Source of the DNA: Ulva prolifera | Lineage: Eukaryota > Chlorophyta > Ulvophyceae > Ulvales > Ulvaceae | Assembly: GCA_023078555.1 (NCBI GenBank) | Contig: CM041199.1 | Span: forward strand, 4,035,315-4,099,314 | Direction of reading: 5' to 3' | DNA length: 64,000 bases | In this document: positions 22,651-33,998 of the stretch, in pieces | Numbering within the stretch: the first letter of the stretch is position 1 | Layout: the number at the start of each line of letters is the position of its first letter | Program-made: the position numbers and the translations under genes | Notes under the pieces: model-generated | Database searches by the model: none | The model's input: only the letters and a program-made list of their open reading frames with translations | What the model was told of the DNA's origin: nothing

Positions 22651-23002
22651 TGTCACAATGCATGAGCCTGCGGGCAGCAGCGTGGTGACAGGTGTACCCA
22701 TGCACGGACGATCCGCGGATCCAGTGCAGGGGTAAGCCGCCAACCGGGATTGTCTCTTGGGATGTAGTGAGGGAGATCCTGAGAGGGTCTCCCACCGTAA
22801 CCTTGAGTGTTCAGTGTGCATATAAGGATGTGCACACTGTGATCTGTAACCATTCTTATCACTGTTTCACGGTACTAGCTGTATCTGATCTCCCCCTCGC
22901 ATTCCTCGGTTCTACCTCTGTGCGCAGCAGGTATGGAATGCTGGTTGCCTGACCTGACTTAAGACTGCGCGTCTAACCTGCAGATAGAGAGCATTTCTGA
23001 CA
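22651..23002 (+). repeat. Family I copia LTR, 3' LTR of element C
   Basis: A 352-bp LTR from TGTCACAATG to TTTCTGACA, preceded by the polypurine tract at 22642-22650. It is almost identical by eye to the solo LTR at 52455-52806, including the unusual GGTGTACCC and TCTCTTGGGATG variants, so the two share a recent parent. Confidence 0.92.
22821..22849 (+). promoter_or_regulatory. LTR promoter and poly(A) signals (family I example)
   Basis: TATAAG at 22821 is followed 24 bp later by TGTAA at 22845, the typical green-algal poly(A) signal. The pair is kept in most family I LTRs here, for example near 52625 and 52651. This compact layout fits an LTR in which transcription starts and ends close together (a short R region). 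The roles are inferred from motif and position. Confidence 0.5.
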
Positions 23003-24841
23003 GCTGGGCGTCAAGGAAACGTTGTGCTTGATCCGGGTGCTGCTGAAGCAGACCGCACGTTCTCCGCGAGATTCTCGTGCGCTGCACAGCACGCGGCTAG
23101 GTCAGCGCGGGGCGCGACACAAGGGGCCAACGCATGCGGTAATCAGTAGCTACGGCGAGGCCGCGAGTTAACTGTGTAGCTACAAACGCTCAACAGCAGG
23201 TGGCTGGAGCTCGCTAGCACAAACGCTATGATAGAAACACGGAGCACAACTCAACGCGGCACGGAGCACATTTCGACGCGAGGCACAATGCAAGGTTAGT
23301 TTGTGCGTGTTGTGATGCAATTGTAGTATGACACCTTGATGCTCGTGTGCACAGGTGCCGATGTCAGGGTGCCACCGTGACGCTGCTATCACTGGTAATA
23401 GGGTTCAATGATGACCCCTATGCGATGACACCTAGATTACGGTGCGAGTGAGCGTGCGGGCACTGCAGTGCAATGTGGAAAGCACAATGATGCACAACAA
23501 GGGCCATAACAATCACAGATGTTCGCAGTGTTATTGTGGCGACGATTTGTGACAAATCGAGGCAGGTGAGGCTCACGGGGCTCGATGAGAGAGAACGTCA
23601 AGCGTCGCCCGAACCAGCCGTACACACTGCACTCTAGGAAATTAGGAACAGATTAACACGTAATGCAGCTGCTAAATCGAGAGATCTATGCAGCGCGTGC
23701 AGCGGTTTATAGCACGGTTCACAGCACGGCGATGCTAGCGGACGCGGGTGCGTGCAAAAGAGCAGCGAGTGTGCGGCTCGATCGACTCTCGCTCGCTACT
23801 CAGCAATGCATACCTGGAGGAGCAGCATCTGATTGTTGGAATGGTCTTGGCATGTCATATTTTTCTCTTGTAGCTCCACCAACCTGCTCAAAGACTGTTC
23901 AAATTTACAGAAGGAATCGACCTCCGGTCACACAAACAGCGATCGCATACGCACTTTCAAGTTCCAGCCACCAAAAAGCCGAGCTTCCTCAAGGATGAGA
24001 AGGCTTATGAGCACTGCAACTACACCAAGCAGTGCAGAGACAAGCGTGCATCAGAGCGGATGGCACGGCTGAGCGCACAGTCGCACATGCATGCATGTGC
24101 AGACGTATGCACGCAGCGTGAGTGCATTTGCGCGCAGCTGCGCTGGCTCGAGCAATGCTAGCACCGAGCATCGCTCATTGACATAGCTAGGCCACGACCG
24201 TACATGCTGGCATTCTGAGGTATTCTTTGATATACTTTCGGCTGGCTCAAGTTTGCAAGGCACTAGCCTGAGATACATACACATGTATCCACAATTGGTG
24301 CATGCATATCTGGAATATGTGTGCTCTGGAGCAGACAGATTTGGCCATTACAACATGACGCTTCTAGTCGCGCTTGCATTGGAACAGTTTCCTCAAGGGA
24401 GCGTTTCTAGCGGCGTTGAAGGTGACATGTGATTGCATGTGTGAGCGATGTCAACGCCCGATGCCATTGGGGAGGGGTTTGTGTAGGTGTGGATGCATTG
24501 GTGCACCAATGGTTGGGCCACGACGCACCGGTCTCTGGCGTGCGGATGCGCGGTGGTGCAAGACCGGGCATCTTGGGCGATACGTCCGCCTCTGACGACG
24601 GTGGGTGTCCTCCAACCGAAATGTGGCTGTATGTGTGTGGAGAAGTCTTTGCACGTGTCCTGCCGTCTGATATATGTCGCACAGGGCCGGGCGCGGTTAT
24701 CACGGGCGGCGATGGCGGAGCCACGCCACGATTCGGCCCCGTGCGACCCCTTGCCCATGTACCCACGGCCTTGTACAGACCTTGTCACACGGCAATACAC
24801 GGCCAACCGTCTGACTTGTTGTGCAGGGGCGCCCAACACAC
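23003..24841. other. Region between element C and a truncated family II LTR, no firm gene
   Basis: No recognisable domain. A short protein-like stretch occurs on the plus strand at about 23965-24080 (reading KKPSFLKDEKAYEHCNYTK), but no complete frame or splice context supports it. GC-rich short frames on both strands at 24370-24930 overlap each other and look like chance. Confidence 0.4.
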
Positions 24842-25113
24842 AATCCAGCACAATCCATGTGAGGATTGTGTGCGGTCACTGTGATTATGACCGCCGTAGA
24901 CTTGACTGATCGGTGGCATATAGGCATGTGCCTCCAAGTCTACTGTAACCATTCTCTTACAGTCTTACGTGGTTCATGTATTGCCTCAATGCATTATAGT
25001 ACATCCCCTGATCTGTGCATTGCCGACGTATGACCTGAGTGCTCCACATGTAACGGCTCTGCAGCCCACTAGCTGGCTTGATGAATGCTGCGCATAGGTC
25101 CTTGCTTATAACA
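24842..25113 (+). repeat. 5'-truncated family II LTR
   Basis: From AATCCAGCACAATCCATG onward this matches the LTR at 21402-21795 closely, starting at that copy's position of about 21524, and ends in TTATAACA. The first 120 bp or so of the LTR are missing, and no internal element sequence is attached. Confidence 0.85.
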
Positions 25114-25478
25114 AATCATCTATCACAATTTGTGACAACAACACTACACAACATACACGGCCACTTCCAGTCCAGTCCATGACACATTGTAACTGACTAC
25201 CAAGCTTTTCGGCCACACTCCACCATAGACACGGCCACTTCGGGCCCTGTTGAGGCATCACATATTTTAATTATAACCTATGCATTATATGTACTGCGAC
25301 AGAAATCGATTGCATTGAGCGTCGAGTACCACGCATCGAATAGCAAAGCGCCGTAGCTGCGATGCACCTCTGGCCACGCCAGCTGCAGCGATCCGCCACG
25401 GCTCCGCCAGCATCGAGCTTCGCGCTTCAACTTCGAGTATCAAAGCGTAAGGGCCTCCCGAAGGGGGTCTCTCGCTTG

Positions 25479-25625
25479 TAGTGTAGATGTAGTTAGTGAG
25501 CATCACACAGTGCTTGCTAACGACCCACATGTCGTGACAGGTGTGACCTCAAATTCATTGCATAAACATGTCGCCCTCTCTCATGTAAACACAGAGTGCT
25601 TGCTAACGACCCACATGTTGTGACA
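25479..25625 (+). repeat. Family III copia 5' LTR remnant (element D)
   Basis: From GTGTAGATGTAG to TTGTGACA this matches the end of the element's 3' LTR (30625-30796), including a doubled GTGCTTGCTAACGACCCACA block. It is followed directly by the primer-binding site at 25626. The upstream part of the LTR is not recognisable: 25114-25478 does not resemble the start of the 3' LTR. Confidence 0.7.
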
Positions 25626-25636
25626 GGTTATGGGCT
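25626..25636 (+). other. Primer-binding site of element D (internal tRNA type)
   Basis: GGTTATGGGCT directly after the LTR is the Drosophila copia type of site, complementary to the anticodon region of initiator Met tRNA (GCCCATAACC) and not to a tRNA 3' end. It implies priming by a tRNA half. The same word follows the family IV LTR at 61805. Confidence 0.7.
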
Positions 25637-25864
25637 TTTGGCGAATCCACTGTGTATCAAAGATCTGAAATGAATCTTTAAGATGTCAAGCTAGGCATTG
25701 AGCTCACTCAAGCCAATGCTTTCCAATGGTTTCCGCGGATGGAAATCCTGCTTAGAAGCCTTGATTGCTGGAACGCCGTTGCCAATATTGGTGATGTTGC
25801 TCATAAAAACGCGGTTCGACTTGCACTTGCATGCAATGTCGGAGACGATTTAATACATCAAGTC

Positions 25865-26238
25865 TGTCATAAATCAGTGTCTAGGTACACCTGCAATGCA
25901 TGAAGCGCAAGTCTGCGCATGGGTATGGTGGCCAAGGGCCCAACCCGTGTTATGTTAGGATAGTATGCATGAGCATACTTGGGGCACTCCGTGAGCGGCT
26001 CGCCCCGGGCCATTGTCATTGGGCCACGGTAGACATGCACGAATGGTCGCATATAGTCGTATGCGTCCAAGTCTGAAGTAACCTTTCTCTTACATCTTCC
26101 ATAGGTTCTGCACTGTCTTGCATCCAGTGCAGTATACTCCCTGATCTGTGTAGTGACCTTTTGTACGACCTGGCGGCTCTCCAGGTATAGGCACTACTAA
26201 CCTCCTAATGCACACATAATAGGTTCTCATTTATAACA
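25865..26238 (+). repeat. Family II solo LTR inserted in element D gag, with target duplication AAGTC
   Basis: A 374-bp LTR (TGTCATAAATC...TTATAACA) is flanked by AAGTC at 25860-25864 and 26239-26243. Removing the LTR and one AAGTC rejoins the D gag frame (LIHQV to SPTASPKDIW). This proves the LTR ends and shows that it entered element D, then lost its internal part by LTR-LTR recombination. Confidence 0.93.
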
Positions 26239-26289
26239 AAGTCAGCCCCACAGCATCTCCCAAAGACATATGGGACGTGATGAAGAAGC

Positions 26290-26634
26290 TGTTACAAACG
26301 CTATCCTATGCAGGTCAGACGCGCAGTCCTTATGCAGGTCAAGTCAGGTAGCCAGCATTTCCATACCTTCTGCGCACAGAGGTAGAACCGAGGAGATGCT
26401 AGGAGGAGATGCTAATACCGTGAAACATTATGAAGAATGGTTACAATTCTTAGTGTGCACAGTCACATATGCACACTGCATAGTCAAGATTACGGCGGGA
26501 GACCCTCGCAGGATCTCCCTCGCTACGCCGAGACAATCCCGCTGGCGGCTTACCCCTGCACTGGATCCGCAGATCGTTCGTGCATGGATGCACATGTCAC
26601 CACATTGCTGCCCGCAGGCTCATGCATTGTGACA
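26290..26634 (-). repeat. Family I solo LTR inserted in element D gag (target duplication GAAGC/GAAGT)
   Basis: A 345-bp minus-strand LTR flanked by GAAGC (26285-26289) and GAAGT (26635-26639), a 5-bp duplication with one mutation. Gag continues on both sides (DVMKK, then FSGVNSARK). The LTR carries more differences from the other family I copies than most, so it is one of the older ones. Confidence 0.88.
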
Positions 26635-29600
26635 GAAGTAGTTCTCCGGTGTCAATTCGGCTCGGAAGATAACCTTATCTCGAGCTCAAGCCAGCTTCAG
26701 GACAAATGCCGATGAGTCACTTGACACCTTCATCACCAGAGCAGAGCAATTACGTGCTGAATTGATCTCGGCACAAATGCACAAGGAAGACGAGTTGTTC
26801 TCACGTTTCTTGCTGCTCTTGATGAGTCTGACTGCTCATCATGGGCTCAAGCGACATCGGCTCGGCCCACTCTGCCCTCATTTGATGACTTGACTGAAAA
26901 TCTCAGAGGCACCTTCTATGAGAAGCTGCATGACACGGCAGCATCGTCCCGGTCCGGAGCTTATCAGGTAAGCTCACATCAGAGACCTCAATGTGAGTAT
27001 TGCCACAGACCAGGCCATGACATTCTCCATTGCTTCAAACTGAAGAATGATCAGCTTTCATATGAGAATGATCCCAATGCTGGCCAAGGCGCAGGTCGTG
27101 GCAGAGGCCGTGGCAGAGGCCGTGGAAGAGGCCGTGGCTGAGGCCGTGGATATCGTGGCAGTGGCAGAGGTTCTGGTGCCAATGCTAATCATGCATCTGC
27201 CCTTCAAGCACCAGCGCATTTGTATGCATTGCAAATGTTGCGTCCTCACAAGAGTCCAGATGGCTCTGTGTTTCAGCAGCTGCCGATCACATGGTGAATC
27301 GAGCCGAGTATCCGCATGACTTTACTGCCATGCAATCAACATGTACAGTAGCCAACAAGCGGACCGAGGAAGTTTCAGCCGTTGGCACACTCAAGCTGAT
27401 CAATCATTGCGGTGAAGAGGTCGAGTTGAAGAATGTGCTCCTTGTTCCGAAGCTGCAAGACAATCTGATATCTCTCAGCCATGCTGATGAAGCAGGGCTC
27501 TCGTACACAGGCGTGAAAGACAAGATTATTCTTTGCATTGTCTCCAAGCAGCTCTTTAGAGGCGACAAAGTCAGTCGTCTCTACAGTGTTCATTGTGAGC
27601 CGATCATCTCAGATCAGGTGCTCCAAGCTGCCGTTGCATTTCAATTGAATGATGCCATCATATGGCATCGCAGATTTGGCCATGTAGGCCACAGCACCTT
27701 GGCAAAGATGTCCCGAGAGACTGTGCAAGGCCTGCCCCTAGCTCGCGTGTTTGATGAATATCTCAAGTCAACAGTTGTGTGCACCCCGTGTGCAATAGGG
27801 AGAATGAAGAGAGCATCATTTCCCGCAACACACCGCAGAGCATCTGCCAAGCTGGAGAGTCCACACACTGATATCACCGGACCATTTGACACATCCCTAG
27901 GTGGTGCCAATTACTACTTGATGGTCATTGATGACTTTAGTGGCTATAAAGTCATCGTTCCGATTGCCAGAAAATCTGATGCAGCAGATGCACTGATGTA
28001 TCTCATTCCGAAACTTGAGAAGAAGTATCATGCCACTGTTCGTGCCGTGCGCTTTGATCGCGACACAGTGTTTCTGTCCAACAAAGTGCAAACCTTCCTC
28101 AATGACAGGCACATTGAGTTACAGGAGACATGAGGCTATAGCCCAGCTCAGAATGGGCATGCAGAGCGACACATCGTCTCTTGCTCAGTTTTGCGTGACT
28201 CCCTCATGGCGGATGCATGCTTGCAAAAGAAGTGTTGGGCGGAGGCTGCAATGCATGCCAAATACCTGTCCAACATTATGTCCAGCGATGGTGAACTATC
28301 ATCATGACAGCTCCTCAAAGGCACCAAGCCTAACATCAGCAATCTGAACATCTGGGGTTGCACCTACTTTGTGCGAGTCCCATCCGAGAAGCGCAAGAAA
28401 GGTAAACTCCCAGCCAAAGCAGTCGTGGGTAAGCGTCTTGGCTATGCTCAGCCAAATTTCAAAGCAGTCGGAATCCTACTTCCCGAAGGCAAGGTCCAGA
28501 TCTCCAAAGGTGTGCGGTTTGACGAGTCGGCAGCTCTAGCAAGCGATGATCGCTTCGACATGTTTTCAGATGTGATGGACGCAGCAGCGCCACCACAAGC
28601 GCCACAGCAAGTGCCACCAGGAGCGGCATCGCAATCGTAGCACACTCAGCAGCCATTGTAGCAGCAAAATTCTTTGCCATTGCCGCCGGCGCATGTGCAG
28701 CCACTCATGTCGACAAATCCGCTCTATGATGAACAAGAGAAAGCGCATGAGGATCCAGCTACAGAAGAGGAACCTCTTGATGAGTCCGCCGTGCACCCCG
28801 TCATGCCACGGCGCAATTTTCCGCGCAGACGGCAGCCACCGCAGGATCCTTATCGGCAGTTCATGCATGGTCTCCCATACAATTCCCATGTGAATTTTCG
28901 GCTATAGGGCTCTCTCCTGAGCCCTTGACCTTTGCAGCAGCACTTCCTGGACCTAAAGCGCCGTTTTGGCAAGTTGCAGCTGATGAGGAGTCCAATTCTC
29001 TCGTGTCAATGAATGCGTGGGAACTCTTGAACTCTTGACACTCCCACGTGAGGGCCGTTCCATCCAAGTGGGTGTTCAAGAGAAAGTTGAACGAAGATGG
29101 TTCAATTGGGCGCTACAAAGCGCGCCTTGTGATTAAAGGCTTCTTTCAAAGACCTGGAGTAGACCACAATGCAATATTTTCTCCAGTTGTGCGTGCAAGC
29201 ACATTCCGCCTGTTCTTCTCTATCGTGGCAAGCTTCGATCTTGAGTGCCATGCCATTGACATCAAAAATGCCTTTATCCAAGGCGATCTAGAAGAGCACA
29301 TTTTTCGGCATCAACCAGCGTGATATGATGACAACCCAGGCCGTGCTTGTCTCTTGAACAAGAGTCTGTATGGACTCAAGCAGGCTCCACGTGTGTGGAA
29401 CAAGCTTCGCTCAACCCACATTGTCTTCCTGGGATTCGTTTAGAACAAGAGCGATGGTGCATTATTCATGTTGTTCTCTGAGCAACTTGGCTTTGTCCCT
29501 CTCCTTTGTTATGTAGACGACATTCAGATTGCTGCCAAGGAATTGAGCAGTGTACAGAAGATCACGCAAGCAATCTTGCTCAAATTCCTTGGGAAAGACT

Positions 29601-30474
29601 TGGGCGAGCCCAAGTTCTTCTTGCAAATGTCAATTCAACGAAATCGCCAACAAAAGCTCGTCTACTTGAGGCAGCATCGGCACATTGAAAAGCTGATTGA
29701 TGAGCATAATCTTCGACATGCATAGCCAGTGTCAATCCCAATGATCGTCAATGTATATAAAGACCCATCGGTTCGAAGCAATCACAGATCCAACCGCCAT
29801 TTCGCAGTGCAAGTCTATTGTGGGAGCTCCTCTCCACATTGCCAACCACACTAGGTCAGATGTTGCATTCGCTGTCTCCTACCAGGCAAGATTTACTGCT
29901 TAGCCACCATGCAACAACTTTGTTAGGCGATAAGATGTGTTGCTATACCTGCATGGCACTGCTTCCTACAGCTTGAGACTAGGACGCCGTGAATGTGCAT
30001 TGCATGGTGTTTGTGATGCTGACTGTGCTGGTTGTGTGTATACAAGAGATTGACGACAAACGTCATTGTGAAATGCGGCATAGGTAGCGTTGTCTGGAAG
30101 TGTTACAAGCAGGCCACCGTGAGTCGCTCATCAGTAGAATACATAGCAGCCGGAGAGATTGCAAAAGAAGTACAGTATCTATTCGACATGGCTTCTTAAG
30201 TGGGCCTTACTCCAGCTTGTACACCAATATGGATTGTCAACAGGGCAGCGAAGAGTTTAATTGACGATCCACTTTTTTTTTTTCAGCAGCCCGGACTAAG
30301 CACATAGAAATTGTTTTCCATCATGTGAGAGAGAAGGTGAAGCGACAGTAGATGAGATTCATTCTAGTTCCAACAACAGACAATCCAGCTGATGTTTTGG
30401 CAAAGCCACTATCGCAACAGATGTTTGAGAAGCATCGCCAGACGCTTGGCGTTGGGCCCTAGACTAGGGGGGCG

Positions 30475-30796
30475 TGTTGAGATGTGTGATTAGCCTAGTG
30501 ATGAGCACCCGCTGAATAGACATGCTGACTCGCGCTGACTCGTGCTGAGTCGATGTAGCGGCTAATGCATAACATGCAGCAACAGTGTGCTAGTGGTCAT
30601 GCCTGTGGGATATTGATCTGCATATAGTGTAGATGTAATTTCAGAGCATCACAAAGTGCCCTCTCTCATGTCAACACAGAGTGCTTGCTAACGACCCACA
30701 TGTCGTGATAGGTGTGACCACAAAATCATTGCATAAACATGTCACCCTCTCTCATGTCAACACAGAGTGCTTGCTAACGACCCACATGTCGTGACA
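30475..30796 (+). repeat. Family III copia 3' LTR of element D, with internal 86-bp tandem duplication
   Basis: Begins TGTTGAGATG right after the polypurine tract and ends GTCGTGACA. It contains two copies, 86 bp apart, of a block starting CCCTCTCTCATGTCAACACA (about 30659 and 30745). The remnant 5' LTR shows a similar doubled block, so the duplication predates this insertion. Confidence 0.75.
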
Positions 30797-31887
30797 GGTT
30801 CGTTGCTTCTGCCCGGCCTCGGCGGCGAGCGCGGGGAGGAGGGGCCACACGATGGCTCGGGACGTGCACAAGCGCCGGAGGAACAACCGCAGAAGCGCCA
30901 TGGTTTGCAAACTCTCCTCATGGAGGTGCTGGGAGGGCAAGGACCGACCTTGCAATCGAGGGGGTCCGGGGCGTGTGGAACGTCCGGGTGCCCGTCCGTG
31001 CGTGAGCACGTCGATGTGTCTTCTGTCTATGTGACTCCGTGCATTGTATGGTTCATGCGTCCGCTTTTATGACATATATGTTTCTGTGATCGGTGGGAGT
31101 GCAACCCTGTCGATTCCGGCCGTCGTGGTCCAAGAGACGCGTGTGCATGCGATGCCATTGTCATCTGCATGAAAACGCACAGTGTGCATTGCAGGCGCTG
31201 TCGTTTTGGACTCCAGAGGAGGGGGGACGGTGGGCGGTGCGGCTGAGCGTCGCTTCATCTTGTTATGTGGCTGAACGCACCGCCGCGAGGGAACCGCCGA
31301 TCGTGCGTGCTCCCGAATACCCTGCCATCGACCTTGTGGGGTGTCATGGAAAGGTCCGTGTCAAGGTCGAGTGTGATGGACAGGTCCGGCCCTCTGCCGT
31401 CGTATGTGTGTGTCGTGCTCGTGTGTAACATATGTGTGCTGCGGCGCCATCGCCACCCTGCCGCGTCGCTGCACGTGACTGCCTATTGATGCACACTGTC
31501 CGCGCAACACCGGCACCTGTGTTCAGCTGATCGACCTCATCACGGATGACGAGGCGGCGGCAGCGGCGGTCTTCGCCGATGGACCGGCCGCTGATCCGAA
31601 TCCCCGTGTTGGCGCAGCCGCGGGCAGGCAAGACGGCAGGGGTGGTGTGGCGCCAATGCCCGGGATGCACGATGCCCATGTACCCCTATATGTGAGGCAC
31701 CCCTGGCACGCCCGCCTCGCGGCCCCTCTCCGATGCCGGTGCTAGCCAACACGCGGACGGCATCGATCGGTACATCTACCGGCCGCAGGAGGAGGCCACG
31801 GACGTGTGAGAGGCCATCCGAGTCATGCAACCCGAGGTGCGCCTGATCGTGTTCTGTTGTCGGGCGATGCATCAAGTCTGACACCTG
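30797..31887. other. Region right of element D, no firm gene
   Basis: GC-rich overlapping frames on both strands without recognisable domains. A plus-strand stretch near 31525-31660 (LITDDEAAAAAVFADGP) and an overlapping minus-strand frame (31540-31965) both look partly protein-like; neither has supporting splice sites. This may be decayed sequence belonging with the next feature. Confidence 0.35.
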
Positions 31888-32276
31888 TTGTGTGTTGTTG
31901 TGGTGGCCGATTCGGACTGCCCCGTGCACGTGCACGACGTTCTCAACCTCCTGGAGGTTTTTCACATGGTATGGCTCATCGTGTCTGCTGGCTGCGGGAA
32001 GACGAGGTGCGGCAGGATTGTTGAACAGCTCGCCAAGGCGTTTTATGGCATAGACAACGTCTACATGGTCGCATGTACCAGCAAGGTGGCGGTCAACGCT
32101 GGCTGCGAGACCCTAGCAAAGGTCCTCGGCGCCGGTTGCTATGAGCCTTCTACGCGAGGGACAAGTTCCGTTACTCGGCTGTTGCATACAAGGTTGCGAG
32201 CATCAAGGACCTCATCATCGAGGAGTTCACTGCGATCCATCCGACGCTAATGACGCAGTACATCCAGGTGTTGTGA
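31888..32276 (+). pseudogene. P-loop NTPase/helicase-like fragment, frame broken
   Basis: A plus-strand frame reads LIVSAGCGKTRCGRIVEQLA. SAGCGKT (31984-32004) is a Walker A motif, and VACTSKVAVNAGCETLAKVLG after it resembles motif Ia of superfamily 1 (Pif1/RecD-like) helicases (TxxAAxxxxGxTLH). The match then moves to another frame from about 32145, reading KDLIIEEFTAIHPTLM, which would be Walker B (IIEE for the usual IDE). An intron or a frameshift must lie between. The later helicase motifs were not found. It could be a mobile or viral replication helicase that has decayed, or a host gene fragment. Confidence 0.5.
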
Positions 32277-33426
32277 CACTGCTGGTCGCACTCATGAAGT
32301 GTACTTCGTCAGATGCGCGTTTGAGTCTCACCTTTTTGTTGCCGGCCATCGCGGACGCGCAAGAACAACGCTGCCGCTGAAGCCGATGGGCGCGAGCCAC
32401 CGTTTCCGCACTCCGAATCACCGCTCTGTGCGGTTCGGGTCGTGGCCACGGGTGACCCCTTGCAGCGTCTGCAAGGGCCAAAGGGGGTGGGCCATGTGTT
32501 GTGAGACGAACATCTCACACTGGCACTCAAACAATATCAGCCAAACACATGTGTTGTCACTCGCTGACTCGGACGCATGCATGCTCGCTGACGCGACCCT
32601 TGCGTGTCTAAGTACAACCCACAACACACACTCCAAATGCATGCAAGACAAATACATGAAGTTCGAGCACCACCGTTCACCACAATACGTCTGGTGGCAA
32701 CTCGAACACTGCACCATGCTCAAAGAATGCGGGGCAACCTTGAACGCTGCGATATGAACAGCTGCGATATGAACAGTCACGCGCTTGACGCGTCTACAGC
32801 CAACTCAGCGGCGCACACCACGTCCAGCAACACAATAATCAAGACGATGACACCTATCTGTCCACCTCCCGAGATGCTGCCCAACAAGCACTCGCACCGA
32901 GCCATCAGCTTTCCACGCGCCTGCAACCATGCCACGCCACAGTGGGCTTAGGGTGCATCCTACATGGGCGTATGCATACACCGCTGCTCACACATCCAGC
33001 GCGGGCAGTCCGTAATATCAACGCAGCGCCTGCTCTGATGAATATCAACCAAAACATACATATTTCCCTCGCATATTCGGGATCTCTGGTGGGTGCTCGC
33101 GATTGCGCGGCATTTCGGCGAGGGTAGGCAAGCATGGGGTCGTCCTTAGCGCGTCACGGTTATTTATACCTGCGCTTGCTGGGTCTGGACACACATTCTT
33201 CCGTCTAGATGGGGTGCCATCTATTTCTGCATACTGCTTACACGCTGTTGTAGCATATTGCGTATTTTCTGCTTGTCACACTATCAAAGGTTTCCATACC
33301 GCGACGAAAGCCCATCACTGCGCTACATCCGGAGGTAACATGCCCCCAAGGAGATTCGCTCCTAGACACCTTGTCACCGTTGATGGCAGCCTACGGCCGT
33401 ATGCACCACCCCCAAAGGAGACATAA

Positions 33427-33998
33427 CATCTTTGGAGCGCGGAGCCCTTCCGTGACGCGCGCACGCGTGTCGCGGTCAATACTTTGCATGACAACCACCG
33501 CTTCCGTGTCATCTTGCTCGAGCTACTTGCGACGGGGTGTGCCCTTTCAGCCGGCTGTGCAGTGAGGGAAGTGATCCCGATGCATGTGCACCTGACCACG
33601 TGCGCGCCGTCGCGTCAAGCGCCCTTGGATAGCGTGACTGTGACATGGGTTTGTTGTGTGGGCAGGCGGGGGAGTGCTCGCCGGAGTTCGGCGTCGCCCT
33701 CAATGGATGCACGGAGAGTGTTGAGCACACCGAGTGGTTCGTGAGCTACGACTACTCCGCCGGTGTGCCGAACGAGGACAAGCCGCATCCCGCGTACACG
33801 CATGTCGGCGTGCCCCATCACGGCGCCGTGGAAGTGATGTACTGGCAGAATGTATTTCAGCTGGCCGCGTACAAGTTTGCGTTCGCGCTCGCTGATGTCC
33901 CGGCTTTCGACCCTCCAATCATGCTCGAGTCTCATTCGGACACATGCCTCAAGCGGATGGTTCCGTACGCGTGTCTGCGGACATACCTATGGCGGTGA
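33427..33998 (+). other. Uncharacterised coding-like stretches, possibly two exons
   Basis: One frame from about 33446 reads PFRDARTRVAVNTLHDNHRF and continues to a possible donor near 33537. A second begins after an AG at 33664 (GTGTGGGCAG) and runs 110 codons to a TGA at 33996-33998, with stretches such as EWFVSYDYSAGVPNEDK and VMYWQNVFQLAAYKFAFA. The biased codons and amino-acid make-up suggest real or recently real protein, but I do not recognise the family. More broken coding-like sequence follows to about 34490 (KVWKWEPFSIDFVTRMAK, then stops). It may belong with the P-loop fragment at 31888. Confidence 0.4.

Larger units (their letters stand above)
25640..30470 (+). pseudogene. Element D (family III) gag-pol, heavily mutated, gag split by two solo LTRs
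   Basis: Gag begins near 25670 (ANAFQWFPRMEILLRS) and continues, once the LTRs at 25865-26238 and 26290-26634 are ignored, through PKDIWDVMKK to RAEQLRAELISAQMHKEDE. The CCHC knuckle CEYCHRPGHDILHC is near 26992 and is followed by a GR-repeat tail. A protease and pre-integrase region follows (WHRRFGHVGHSTLAKMSRE at about 27664), then integrase (DITGPF, FDRDTVFLSNKVQTF with the second Asp kept). Later come PSKWVFKRKL and RYKARLVIKGF of reverse transcriptase near 29060, CYVDDIQIA at about 29505 (YVDD intact), and an RNase H remnant to KHRQTLGVG near 30455. There are many stops and frameshifts. The purine tract before the 3' LTR is intact (CTAGGGGGGCG). Confidence 0.88.

Noticed and set aside
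24407-24909. Overlapping frames of 119-152 codons on both strands
   Set aside because: Several frames of similar length overlap on opposite strands in GC-rich sequence, and one runs into a family II LTR. None can be preferred.
25249-25478. TGTTGAGG at 25249 taken as the start of element D's 5' LTR
   Set aside because: Only seven bases agree with the 3' LTR start at 30475. The following 200 bp do not align, so only 25479-25625 is called.
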